From assembly GCF_036250755.1 (NCBI RefSeq), contig NZ_CP109583.1, forward strand, positions 2,666,001 through 2,730,000: a stretch of DNA of 64,000 bases, written 5' to 3'. This document shows positions 7,664-15,778 of the stretch, piece by piece (positions within the stretch are counted from its first letter, which is position 1; each line of letters opens with the position of its first letter). The DNA comes from Streptomyces uncialis (GTDB taxonomy: Bacteria > Actinomycetota > Actinomycetes > Streptomycetales > Streptomycetaceae). The position numbers and the translations under genes were made by a program. Below the pieces are notes generated by a model. The model was not told the origin of the DNA. It did not search any database and saw only the letters and a program-made list of their open reading frames with translations.

Positions 7664-9945
7664 TGGATTTCGCAGCCTTACAGCACGCGGATCTCGGACC
7701 ACTCGGCACCGCGGTCTCCGACTGGTCCACCCTGATAGGAAATCTGGAGACCCTGGCGAAGGCCGCGCGGGACGGACTCAAGGGGCAGGCGGACAAAGCG
7801 GTCTGGGCCGGTGTGAACGCCGCCGTGTCGAAGACCTTCATCGCGAAGACCGCCGGCGAGTTCGACGACGCCCGCACCCAGGCCACCTCGATCCGCAACA
7901 TCCTCCGTGACACCCGCGCGGATCTCCTGCTCCAGCGGCGCAACCTGGAGGAGGCCATCGGGCGGGGTGCGGCGAAGAATCTCACGGTCACCGCGACGGG
8001 CGACGGCGGATTCACCGTCACCATGCGCGTCCACCCCGACCGGGCGGGGAAGGGCGGCTCGGTGCCGGACCACGACGAGGCGGATCTCGTCGCGCTGCGC
8101 GACGAGGTGCAGAAGATCCTCGTGGCGGCCACGGAGATCGACGCCGGCGCGAGCAAGGTGCTGCGTGCGCTGGTCGACCAGAGCGAACTCGGTTTCTCGG
8201 AGGGCGCCTACAACGACCGCGACGCCGCGGTGAAGGCGGTACGGGAAGCCGAGGCACTGGCCGGGCTGGCCCGGCAGAAGCCGCAGGACCTGAGCGTCGC
8301 GGAGTTCGACCGGCTCGTCGCGGGACTGAAGCGGTACGCGGACGACCCGCTGTTCTCCGCGCGGTTCGCGGGTGAACTGGGTGCCAAGGGCACCCTGGAG
8401 TTCTGGTCCGGCATCAATGACCCCGGGCTGGCGGGTTACCAGCTGACCCAGGAACGCCGCGATCGTTTCGACGACCTTCAGAAGCACCTGGGTCTGACCC
8501 TGGCGCACGCGACACAGAGCGATTCGCAGGCGATGAACGACTGGAAGCGCGAGATGACCGCGCTGGGCGGGAAATCGGTCGGCCCGCACGGCAGCCATCT
8601 CGGATTCCAGGTCATGAGCAGCCTGATGCGCTGGGGCGACTACAACGACCGGTTCCTGACGCGATACGGCCGCGCACTGGTCAAGGCGGAGAAGGAGTAC
8701 AGCGAGAACGGCACCCGGAGCCCGATCGCCTGGCACCGCTCGGCCGCGGACCCGCAGCTCAACCACACCGGTACGGACACGGGCGCCGATCCCTTCACCG
8801 GCTTCCTCAAGGCACTCGCGAACAGCCCCGACGCGTCGACCACGTTCTTCGGGGACCCCTTCCTGGCGAGGGACGAGTCGGACCACGCCAAGGGCGGCAT
8901 GACGAACTTCGAGTACCTCTTCGAAGAACGCGACTGGCCGCCGGACACCGACAGCAAGGGCGAGAGCAGCATCGCGGGCCGCAACATCCTGGCCCAGGCC
9001 CTGGAGTCCGCGGTGACGGGCCACCCGGCGGGCGAGATGCCCACGGCGGACACCCCGGCGCACAGCTACGAACAGGCCACGCTCATGGAACAGATCGTCC
9101 ACTCGGTCTCGGAGAAGCCTGAGCGCTTGCTGGACCACAAGTACATGGCGGACAGCCTGGGGCAGATCTCGGCGGAGTACATGCCGGACATCAGCCGGGG
9201 CCTGAATCCACAAGCGGACGGCGAGGCCCGTCTCATGCCTGTCGCGGGGTCCATGGCCGAGCCCGGGGCGCAGGACCTCACACGGTTCCTCTACACCCTG
9301 GGCCGAACCCCTGACGGATATGCCGCGGTCACTGTTGGCCAGCACAGCTATACGACGTCCCTGATGGAGTACCACTTCAGGAATCCCGACGCGTACATCT
9401 CCGACCCCCAGTTCAAGGAAGTGGAGAACCTGAAGGAGGGAGTCGGAAGTATCGCTCAGGTCGCCGGAGAGATCCAGGGCACGATCAGTGCGGGTCGCGC
9501 ATACGAAGGGGAAGCCGAAGGGGGATCCAAGGACCGCGAGTACAACAATGCGCTGAATCAGGGCAAGGTCTGGGTCGGAAGCGCGGTCGGCATCGGGATC
9601 GGGCTGGGGACCGCAGCGTTCATCGGACCCGGGGGAATCGTCGCTGGCGGATTCGCCGGAACCACTGCGAACGAGATCCTCGGGTCCTTGACCGAAGGGT
9701 CCATGAAAGACAGTGCGAACGAGGTGATCTACCGCAATGGTGAACAGCTCAGCGGCACCCAGGAGTCCACGTACAGACTCTTGGAGCAGGCAGTGGTGAA
9801 GGCCGGAGAACAATCCGGAAATCCGTCTCAGCACATCGAGTCAATCGTCGCAAGAAGTGCGCAGAACGGATTCACCGCTGCTCACTCCAACGTGGGGCTC
9901 TACGTGAACGGCCAAGGCGTACCGAAGGCTCTCGAAAAGGACTGA
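7663..9945 (+). CDS. Large WXG-headed protein, putative ESX substrate/effector
   Basis: A 760-residue protein with no named function that I can assign. The first 100 residues are helical and carry a W-x-G turn (W48-A-G50), the position typical of WXG100 proteins. The middle (about 100-630) is soluble and Asp/Glu/Lys-rich, with motifs such as FLKALANSPDASTTFF. Residues about 637-677 form a glycine-rich hydrophobic stretch (VGSAVGIGIGLGTAAFIGPG) like a membrane-inserting glycine zipper, followed by about 80 polar residues. It overlaps the upstream small gene by one base and is followed seven bases later by a membrane-anchored or exported protein. Codon GC falls in the last 600 bases. The architecture fits a type VII exported protein, possibly a toxin; that is inference, and no catalytic motif was recognised. 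Confidence 0.6.
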   Translation: MDFAALQHADLGPLGTAVSDWSTLIGNLETLAKAARDGLKGQADKAVWAGVNAAVSKTFIAKTAGEFDDARTQATSIRNILRDTRADLLLQRRNLEEAIGRGAAKNLTVTATGDGGFTVTMRVHPDRAGKGGSVPDHDEADLVALRDEVQKILVAATEIDAGASKVLRALVDQSELGFSEGAYNDRDAAVKAVREAEALAGLARQKPQDLSVAEFDRLVAGLKRYADDPLFSARFAGELGAKGTLEFWSGINDPGLAGYQLTQERRDRFDDLQKHLGLTLAHATQSDSQAMNDWKREMTALGGKSVGPHGSHLGFQVMSSLMRWGDYNDRFLTRYGRALVKAEKEYSENGTRSPIAWHRSAADPQLNHTGTDTGADPFTGFLKALANSPDASTTFFGDPFLARDESDHAKGGMTNFEYLFEERDWPPDTDSKGESSIAGRNILAQALESAVTGHPAGEMPTADTPAHSYEQATLMEQIVHSVSEKPERLLDHKYMADSLGQISAEYMPDISRGLNPQADGEARLMPVAGSMAEPGAQDLTRFLYTLGRTPDGYAAVTVGQHSYTTSLMEYHFRNPDAYISDPQFKEVENLKEGVGSIAQVAGEIQGTISAGRAYEGEAEGGSKDREYNNALNQGKVWVGSAVGIGIGLGTAAFIGPGGIVAGGFAGTTANEILGSLTEGSMKDSANEVIYRNGEQLSGTQESTYRLLEQAVVKAGEQSGNPSQHIESIVARSAQNGFTAAHSNVGLYVNGQGVPKALEKD

Positions 9946-9951
9946 TGCATC

Positions 9952-10590
9952 ATGCCCGCAAAGCGAAAGAGATTACGCACCTATGTGGCCATCACCAGCA
10001 GCATGGTCATCGCCGGGGCCACGGCATACTTCTTCGACATTCCCCCATTCTCATCCCGAGCGGAAATCCACGCAGCCGACGTGTGTGCCGTCCTTGGTGA
10101 ATCAGAGAACCTTGTTCCAGCCCTAAGAACTGCGCTCCCGGAATCATCGGAGTACTCGTTCAAAAATCGGGAGATACTGCTGGGCGAAATGTCCGATCGT
10201 CGATCCCAGAGATTCATTTGCCGCGTCGACGGGGAAGATGGAAACTTTTCTCGCCTGTTCACGTCAGACACTCGGATAGCTCTCGCGGAAAGCTCGCAGC
10301 TGTGGATCGACAACTACGTGGATCCGTTCCGTCCGGAAGATTATCCCCTTAGGGAATTCAAGGCCGGAGACAAAGGCGTTGCCTCTATTCGGACCGCAGG
10401 GATCTTTGCCCCGTGCATACCTGATGGAAAGGTCATCGGGGGGCAGTACAACCTCAGCACCGTCGTTACCTTGAAGCAGGACAACGACTCCGACGACGGC
10501 GACACCAGGCAGGCATTGATCGATATTGCCCGAAGCGCGGCCGAGTACGCCCACAAGAAGGCAAAATGTGAACTCCCGTCGAAGCTTTAG
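9952..10590 (+). CDS. Membrane-anchored or exported protein, possible immunity partner
   Basis: A 212-residue protein that I do not recognise. It starts with a basic patch (KRKRLR) and one hydrophobic helix (about residues 11-27), so it is either an N-terminally anchored or a secreted protein; no lipobox is seen. The rest is soluble and has four cysteines (DVCAVLG, FICRVDG, APCIPDG, KCELP), enough for two disulfides outside the cell. The start lies seven bases past the stop of the large cargo gene, with a weak AAAGG site. Base composition is clearly lower in GC than the flanks, with A/T-ending codons rare elsewhere in the window, which suggests recent acquisition. Position and anchoring fit an immunity protein, but that is inference. 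Confidence 0.6.
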   Translation: MPAKRKRLRTYVAITSSMVIAGATAYFFDIPPFSSRAEIHAADVCAVLGESENLVPALRTALPESSEYSFKNREILLGEMSDRRSQRFICRVDGEDGNFSRLFTSDTRIALAESSQLWIDNYVDPFRPEDYPLREFKAGDKGVASIRTAGIFAPCIPDGKVIGGQYNLSTVVTLKQDNDSDDGDTRQALIDIARSAAEYAHKKAKCELPSKL

Positions 10591-10673
10591 AGCGCTTCGG
10601 TCGGGCATGCGAAGTAAAGTAGGCCACGGCTTGTTGGCGAGCCGTCAGAGAAAATGCGGGAAGGGGTCGGGAG

Positions 10674-11012
10674 ATGACCGAGGTTCAGGGTTCCGGGGGT
10701 GTGGAGTCCGCGGAGGATGTCCAGGCCCGTAAGGAGCGGGAGAAGGACGAGCTGTACGGGCTCGACATCTCCGGGGTCGAGTGGGTGAGCGCTCCGGGCA
10801 CCGAGGAGCACGAGGAGCGCGTGGAGATCGCGTATCTCCCGGGCGGAGCCGTGGCGATGCGTTCCTCGCTCGACACGGAGACCGTGCTGCGGTACACGGA
10901 GGGCGAATGGCGGGCGTTCGTCCTCGGCGCCAGGGACGGCGAGTTCGACCTCACGCCCACCGCCCGCAACGGCGGACTGGCCGCCGAGGCCGGGGCGAGC
11001 CCGGCCCAGTAA
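10674..11012 (+). CDS. DUF397 domain-containing protein
   Basis: A 112-residue protein whose central part matches the actinobacterial DUF397 pattern: VEWVSAP, then VEIAYLPGGAVAMRSS, then VLRYTEGEWRAFVLGA. DUF397 proteins are small and usually sit beside a helix-turn-helix regulator, which they may antagonise; no such regulator is next to it here. The N-terminal 30 residues are charged and probably disordered. ATG 10674 has a GGGAAGGGG purine run upstream. It is convergent with esxA, with a strong shared hairpin between them. Its place inside the ESX locus suggests a regulatory role there, which is inference. Confidence 0.8.
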   Translation: MTEVQGSGGVESAEDVQARKEREKDELYGLDISGVEWVSAPGTEEHEERVEIAYLPGGAVAMRSSLDTETVLRYTEGEWRAFVLGARDGEFDLTPTARNGGLAAEAGASPAQ

Positions 11013-11019
11013 CGCGAGA

Positions 11020-11060
11020 GCGCCGGGGTGGGCACCTCCCGTGCGTGCCCACCCCGGCGC
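11020..11060. terminator. Bidirectional terminator between DUF397 gene and esxA
   Basis: A perfect 16-bp inverted repeat, GCGCCGGGGTGGGCAC at 11020-11035 and its complement at 11045-11060 around a 9-base loop, lies between two convergent genes and can serve both. Confidence 0.85.
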
Positions 11061-11082
11061 GTTCTCCCCTGGCGCCGCCGTC

Positions 11083-11385
11083 CTACAGGAAGTAGCTGGC
11101 GGCCTTCTTGTCGCCACCCATGTAGTCACCACCGGCCCGGCCGACGACCTGGCCGATGCCGACCAGGGCCTGGTGGATGTCCTGGGCTTCCTTGTCCCAC
11201 TTCGCCTGTTCCTGGGTGTACATCGTGTGGGCCTCGCCCTCCCAGCCCGCGGCGACGGTCGCCACCGCGCGCTTGATGCTGGCCAGGTCCTCCTCCAGCT
11301 TCTTGGCCTGGTTCGCCAGCTCGGTGGCGGTCGCGTCGAGGCCGCCGTACCTGACGACGAGTTCGTCGTAGTTACCCGTGGACAT
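11083..11385 (-). CDS. esxA: WXG100 family protein EsxA
   Basis: A 100-residue WXG100 protein of the ESX secretion system, exported without a signal peptide as a heterodimer with its partner. The helix-turn-helix hairpin is clear, with the turn motif AGWEGEA (W-E-G) near residue 48. It ends GGDKKAASYFL. It is the second gene of the pair; the EsxB-like gene ends 90 bp upstream. In S. coelicolor the pair is called esxBA, and I named these two by order, so A and B could be swapped. GAGGA lies about 10 bases before the ATG. Confidence 0.85.
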   Translation of the reverse strand: MSTGNYDELVVRYGGLDATATELANQAKKLEEDLASIKRAVATVAAGWEGEAHTMYTQEQAKWDKEAQDIHQALVGIGQVVGRAGGDYMGGDKKAASYFL

Positions 11386-11475
11386 CGGTATGTCTTCCTC
11401 TCGGAGAATGCTCGGATCGGTACACGCTGTGCCGTCGGCCGTACGGAATCGCCCTTACGGCTGCGGCGGGGCCCG

Positions 11476-11820
11476 CTAGTAGCCGTTGAAGCTCGACTGG
11501 GGCCCGCCGGTCCCCTGGTTGACGTTGATGCTCTGCACCGCCGCGCGGACCTCGTCCTCGCTGCCGTCCTTGATCTTGCGGCTCGCGCTCATCGCTTCGA
11601 GGAACTTCACAAGGATGTTGCCGATGCGCACCATCGAGGTGTTGATCTCGTGCTGCTTGCTGTTGAAGGCACCGGCGCCGATGCCCTTCCACTGGCCTTC
11701 GAGGCTGTCGATCGTGCCCTGAAGGCGATGCAGCTGGCCCTTGATGTTCTCGAACCGGGTGGCGATGTCCTGTTCGAGCTTGATCAGTTCTGAATCTGAC
11801 AGCCGCTGGCCCTGAGACAT
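11476..11820 (-). CDS. esxB: WXG100 family protein EsxB
   Basis: A 114-residue WXG100 protein, partner of the neighbouring EsxA. Two long helices flank the turn GQWKGIGAGAF (W-K-G near residue 44), and a flexible C-terminal tail rich in Asn/Gln/Gly follows; in ESX systems the tail of one partner carries the export signal recognised by EccC. AAGGGA lies eight bases before ATG 11820. It sits 81 bp after the mycosin gene on the same strand and is probably co-expressed with it or from its own promoter. Naming follows the esxBA order in S. coelicolor. Confidence 0.85.
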   Translation of the reverse strand: MSQGQRLSDSELIKLEQDIATRFENIKGQLHRLQGTIDSLEGQWKGIGAGAFNSKQHEINTSMVRIGNILVKFLEAMSASRKIKDGSEDEVRAAVQSINVNQGTGGPQSSFNGY

Positions 11821-11901
11821 GGCTGCGGTTCCCTTCTGTGATGGGGTTGGGGACGGGGTCGGCGGATCCGCACCGCTAGGGGCGGCTCCGCCGTGGGTGG
11901 A

Positions 11902-13245
11902 TCAGGCGTTGCGCCGCTTGCGCACGAGGACGAACGCGCCTGCGCCGACGACCGCTACGGCGACGGCCGAGCCGAGGATCAGACCGAGGTTGCCGCTGTC
12001 GCCGGAGGAACCGTCCGCGCTTGCCCCGGTCGCGGTCGCTCCGTCGTCCTTGGAGCCCTCGGAGCCCTTGGCCGGCTGTTCCGTCGAACCGCCGTTGTCG
12101 GCGGACGGCTTGTCGCCGGGGGCCGACGGCTTGCCTTCGGGCGCCGACGAAGTGCCCTCCGAGGGCTCCTTCGTTCCGGCGACGGGAGTCTTCTCGTTGG
12201 TGAGCGGGTTGACGTCGGCGGGGCCCGGGTCGATGTTCTTGTCCTCAAGGACCAGCCGGGGCCGGATCAAGCCGTAGCCGAGGTAGTCGCTCGGAGCGTC
12301 CTTCGGCCACTGACGTCCAGCCGTGTCGATCAGCGTCCGCAACACCTGGTTGGCGCTCCAGTCGGGATGCGCCGACCAGATGAGAGCGGCCGAGGCGGAG
12401 GCGATGGCGGTGGCCTGACTGGTGCCTTCGGAGGGGCAGTAGCGGGTGAAGGTCTCGTCGCACCAGACTGGGACATTGACTCCTGGGGAGGCGAGATCGA
12501 CATAGTCCCCCTTCTGGGAGAACTTGCCGACGGTACCGGTCTTGTCGGCGGCACCGACCCCGATCGCTTCGAGATAGGCCGCCGGGTATCCCTTGAACTC
12601 TGTCTTGGGCCCGTCGTTCCCTGCGGCAGCGAAGACCAGTTTGCCCTTGCTGTACGCGTACTGAATCGCGCTCTCCAGAGAGGGGTAATGGAACTCCACA
12701 CCGAGAGACAAGCTGATGATCCGCGCCTCTGAGTCCGCAGCAGCGCGAATCCCTTGCGTCACCGAGGCAGTCTTCTTCAGTTCGGCCTTGCCCTTGAGAT
12801 CGTCATCCAGCGCCACTCTTACGGGAATGATCCGAGCATCCGGAGCAAGTCCACGGAGACCGCCACCGGTGCCGCTGCCGGCGATGAGCTCCGCCATGGT
12901 GGTGCCGTGGCCGTCGTAGTCCTTGACGGCCCCGTATGAGGCTGCGCGCGGAACTTCTCCGGTGAGCACCTTGCCTCTGAGTGACGGGGTATTGGGATTC
13001 ACCCCCGTGTCGACCACAGCGACCTTGATGCCCTTGCCCGTGCTGGACTGCCACATCTTTTCGGCCTGCATGGCGTTCATGTACCACTGCTGGCTCTGTA
13101 CATCGTTGGCGACCGCGGCAGGGGCCAGCGCCACACTGGTCGCACTCGCTGCCGCGCACAGCACAGCCACCGAGGCGAGTGCTCTCCGGGAGCGGCGCGA
13201 GAGAGACGCACCTGTCCTGCCGCGCCGCCTGATCCCTGGCCTCAT
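11902..13245 (-). CDS. mycP: Type VII secretion-associated subtilisin-like protease (mycosin) 1
   Basis: Mycosins are membrane-anchored subtilases that stabilise the ESX complex and cleave some substrates at the outer face. The 447-residue protein has a basic N-terminus and signal peptide (cleavage near residue 47, ALAPAAVA), a peptidase S8 domain with triad D79 (VAVVDTGVN), H113 (DGHGTT) and S276 (EGTSQATA), a Ser/Gly/Asp-rich linker, and a C-terminal membrane helix ending VRKRRNA. ATG 13245 was chosen because it starts the signal peptide; AAGGA is about 11 bases upstream. It lies 37 bp after the EspB-like gene in the same operon. The central part uses somewhat more A/T-ending codons than its neighbours. 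A second mycosin is at 15779. Confidence 0.92.
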   Translation of the reverse strand: MRPGIRRRGRTGASLSRRSRRALASVAVLCAAASATSVALAPAAVANDVQSQQWYMNAMQAEKMWQSSTGKGIKVAVVDTGVNPNTPSLRGKVLTGEVPRAASYGAVKDYDGHGTTMAELIAGSGTGGGLRGLAPDARIIPVRVALDDDLKGKAELKKTASVTQGIRAAADSEARIISLSLGVEFHYPSLESAIQYAYSKGKLVFAAAGNDGPKTEFKGYPAAYLEAIGVGAADKTGTVGKFSQKGDYVDLASPGVNVPVWCDETFTRYCPSEGTSQATAIASASAALIWSAHPDWSANQVLRTLIDTAGRQWPKDAPSDYLGYGLIRPRLVLEDKNIDPGPADVNPLTNEKTPVAGTKEPSEGTSSAPEGKPSAPGDKPSADNGGSTEQPAKGSEGSKDDGATATGASADGSSGDSGNLGLILGSAVAVAVVGAGAFVLVRKRRNA

Positions 13246-13282
13246 GCTCGTCTCAGTCCTTGCCTGGCTCGGTCGATCGCTG

Positions 13283-15082
13283 CTATCGGGTGCTGGCGGT
13301 GCTGCTGGAGGGCTCGTCGGGGTCAGCGCCGACGTGTTCGGCCGAATCATCCCGTTCCTCCTGGGCCGACTGGTCCGGCAGTCCCCGCCGACCGCCGGCT
13401 CGTCGGACCAGCCCGGTGCCACCCGTGGTGAATCCCCGGCCACCACTTGTTCGAGTGGAGCGCGTCGGGGTACCACCGACCACTCCGCCGGAGCCCTGCG
13501 CTGCGGGTCGGCTCGGCTGACGGCCACGGCCGTCCTGGTTGGTCACACCGATCACCCCGCTGCGGGCAGGGCCGTTCCCGCGCCCGGCTGTGGCCCTCGG
13601 CTGTGATGCCGACGCCGGGCCGGCCCCTCCGACGACGTTCCGCGATGCGCCAGAACCCGCGGGGGTGGGCGTAGAGGTCATCGGCCGGCCACCGACGATG
13701 CCGCTGTTACCGGCCGGAGGCATCGGCCCGCCACCGGTACGCGGCATTGCCTGACCGCCGCGGGGCGAGCCCCCTGAGATGGCACGGCCGACCGGCGCCT
13801 GGCCCGAGGCCGTCCCTCCAGGCACGCCTTGCCTTGTCGCACCCTGACCCGAGGCCGTCCCCCCAGGCATGCCCTGCCTTGACGCACCCTGACCTGTCAG
13901 AGGGGCCCGGCCTGAGGCGCTTGCAGGCACCCGGCCACTCGACTCGGTTCCGCCGGCGCGGGCTTGGCCCGGTCGAGACGTCGCCTGCGCCTGGCCGAGA
14001 GACCTGGCGGTGCCAGCGCCTGCCGATCGCGGGATGGCCACCACCACAGGCGGACCCCCGACGGCCGGAGGCAACGGCGGCGTACCAGCGACCGGTGCGG
14101 GTCCGCTTGGCGGAGCTCCGACCACCGGCGTCGGAGGCGCAGAAGCGGGAACCGTTCCGACACTCGCGATCTCGGTGCCCACAGTCGGCGCCTCGAACTC
14201 CGGCACCGTGCGGCCCGGCTGCACGACAGGGGTGGTTGTACCGTCCAGACCCACACCGGGGCCAGTCACCTCAGCTGCTCGGCTGCTGCCACCCTCCGCG
14301 TATGCCTGTGTGCCGATTTGCGAAGTCTGGGCGACAGATTCGCCGCCCAGGGCCGAGGGAGAGCCGGTCGTGCCCTCAGGAACGTGTCGTTCCTTGCCGC
14401 CTTGAGGCTGCGGCACCCCCACCGCCGGCATAGGCGCGAACGTGGGGCCCTCCTGGGTGGACAGGACCTGTTCCGAGACCGCGTAGAAGGACGCCAACCG
14501 GTTCATCTGGTTGATCGCCTCCTGGCGGTGCTTCTCCGCCTTGAGTGCGGCCGTGTAGTCCTCGTTGTCGCTGTTCCGCTTGTCCGGGGGGAAGTCCTCG
14601 GCCGCCTTGGGGTCGGCTCGGGCGTCGCGGGGCGGCATGGAGCTGCGGACGGACGCGAGGCCCGTGCCCGCCGCCGTGATCTGGGTACCGGCCACGTCCG
14701 CGAAGTCGGACAGTTGCAGGGCGTCGGATACCAGGGCCTGGCCCCAGCGCCGGAACGCCTCGCCCGCCTCGCCCTCCCAGTCGGGCTGCCCGATATGGCC
14801 CTTGAGCGCCTCGGCCGCCTTCTTGATGGCGTCGCGGGCGTTCCACAGGGCGTTGCCCGCCTCTTCGAGTTCGGCCGGGTTCGTGTTCTGGACCAGGTCG
14901 ATCATGTCGTTGAGGCGGTGGGACTCGAAGCTGGTGCGGCCGGGGCTGATGCTCGGCGCGTTGAAGAAGAAGGTGTTCTCCAGCAGATCGGAGACCTTGA
15001 CCACCATGTCGGTGGCGCCGACCTGCTGGGCCACCCGTTCGAGGTCCGCCGTGTCCGGTGTGCTCTGGTTGTCGTCCGTCAT
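13283..15082 (-). CDS. EspB-like WXG protein with long repetitive Pro/Gly tail
   Basis: A 599-residue probable ESX substrate. Residues 1-240 are helical, with the turn PDWEGEAGEAF (W102-E-G104) that marks WXG100/EspB-type folds. Residues about 240-560 are a disordered Pro/Gly/Ala/Ser/Thr region containing a near-repeat of about 17 residues (QGASRQGMPGGTAS and QGATRQGVPGGTAS). The C-terminus has GGTGLVRRAGGRRG followed by an acidic tail, a pattern I associate with Streptomyces proteins of this class. There is no signal peptide. ATG 15082 starts two bases after the stop of the upstream gene, so the two are coupled. Mycosin 1 follows at 37 bp and could be its processing enzyme. Substrate status is inference. 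Confidence 0.75.
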   Translation of the reverse strand: MTDDNQSTPDTADLERVAQQVGATDMVVKVSDLLENTFFFNAPSISPGRTSFESHRLNDMIDLVQNTNPAELEEAGNALWNARDAIKKAAEALKGHIGQPDWEGEAGEAFRRWGQALVSDALQLSDFADVAGTQITAAGTGLASVRSSMPPRDARADPKAAEDFPPDKRNSDNEDYTAALKAEKHRQEAINQMNRLASFYAVSEQVLSTQEGPTFAPMPAVGVPQPQGGKERHVPEGTTGSPSALGGESVAQTSQIGTQAYAEGGSSRAAEVTGPGVGLDGTTTPVVQPGRTVPEFEAPTVGTEIASVGTVPASAPPTPVVGAPPSGPAPVAGTPPLPPAVGGPPVVVAIPRSAGAGTARSLGQAQATSRPGQARAGGTESSGRVPASASGRAPLTGQGASRQGMPGGTASGQGATRQGVPGGTASGQAPVGRAISGGSPRGGQAMPRTGGGPMPPAGNSGIVGGRPMTSTPTPAGSGASRNVVGGAGPASASQPRATAGRGNGPARSGVIGVTNQDGRGRQPSRPAAQGSGGVVGGTPTRSTRTSGGRGFTTGGTGLVRRAGGRRGLPDQSAQEERDDSAEHVGADPDEPSSSTASTR

Positions 15083-15084
15083 GC

Positions 15085-15528
15085 CTACCACCCCGTCTCG
15101 GACTGCCTGTCGTCGGTGCGCTTGCGGCCGGGCGCGGCCAGCGACTCACGGAGAGTCGTCTGGATCGCCCAGAACTGCCGGCGGGTGTCCTCGTCGAGGT
15201 TGTCGAAGCCGACGTCCGCTCCGTGGACGGCGATGCCCATCGACTCGATCTGCTGGCCCAGTGCCCTGGAAAGGGTCGTCAGGCGCTGGTGGACGCGGTT
15301 GTACTGGCCGAACAGGCCGTCCGCCTCGGCGAAGCAGCTGTTCGCGCTGGAGAGGGACGCCCGGGAGACCTGCTGGGAGCCGACCTTGCCGGAACTGCCC
15401 GGTGATTCCTCGAACTCGGACAGCACCGTGTCGATGCTCTTCTTGAAGGTCTTGAGCGCCGCGACCCCTCGGCGCAGATCCGCGCCGCTCATGTAAGAGG
15501 CGCCGCCCACACTGTCCGGAAGCCCCAC
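15085..15528 (-). CDS. WXG100-like ESX-associated small protein
   Basis: A 147-residue helical protein without signal or membrane segments, and first gene of the operon that continues through the EspB-like protein and mycosin 1. It lacks a clear W-x-G turn. The pattern of two long helices (DLRRGVAALKTFKKSIDTVLSEFE, ending before a Gly/Ser turn, then SLSSANSCFAEADGLFGQYNR) is like ESX secretion-associated EspC/PE-type partners. Start GTG 15528 has GGAGG five bases upstream. It probably pairs with the WXG protein that follows; its function is otherwise unknown. Confidence 0.65.
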   Translation of the reverse strand: MGLPDSVGGASYMSGADLRRGVAALKTFKKSIDTVLSEFEESPGSSGKVGSQQVSRASLSSANSCFAEADGLFGQYNRVHQRLTTLSRALGQQIESMGIAVHGADVGFDNLDEDTRRQFWAIQTTLRESLAAPGRKRTDDRQSETGW

Positions 15529-15608
15529 TTCGTCCTCCCCCGTATCCCCGTGGCCTCGCCCGGTCGCACGTCCGAACGAGTGTGCGCGGGTGTGGCCCGC
15601 GCCCCGTC

Positions 15609-15637
15609 ACTGTAGTCACCAAGCGCTACCAAGCCAA
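15609..15637 (-). promoter_or_regulatory. Candidate promoter of the 15528-11902 operon
   Basis: On the minus strand TTGGCT (15637-15632) and TACAGT (15614-15609) are separated by exactly 17 bp, close to the sigma-70-like consensus of Streptomyces housekeeping promoters. It would start transcription near 15602, about 75 bases before the GTG start. Seen in sequence only; not proven. Confidence 0.5.
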
Positions 15638-15778
15638 CCGAGCTTTGTGAAGCCTGAGTTGTATAGCTGGGCGTTTGCCCGGTTTGCACCGCGTTGTTTG
15701 CCGTGTCCCTCGTGACGGAGTCGTGAGGAGCTTACGGAGAGCTTGTCGCGGGGCGCATGAGTACGGGTACTCAATCGA

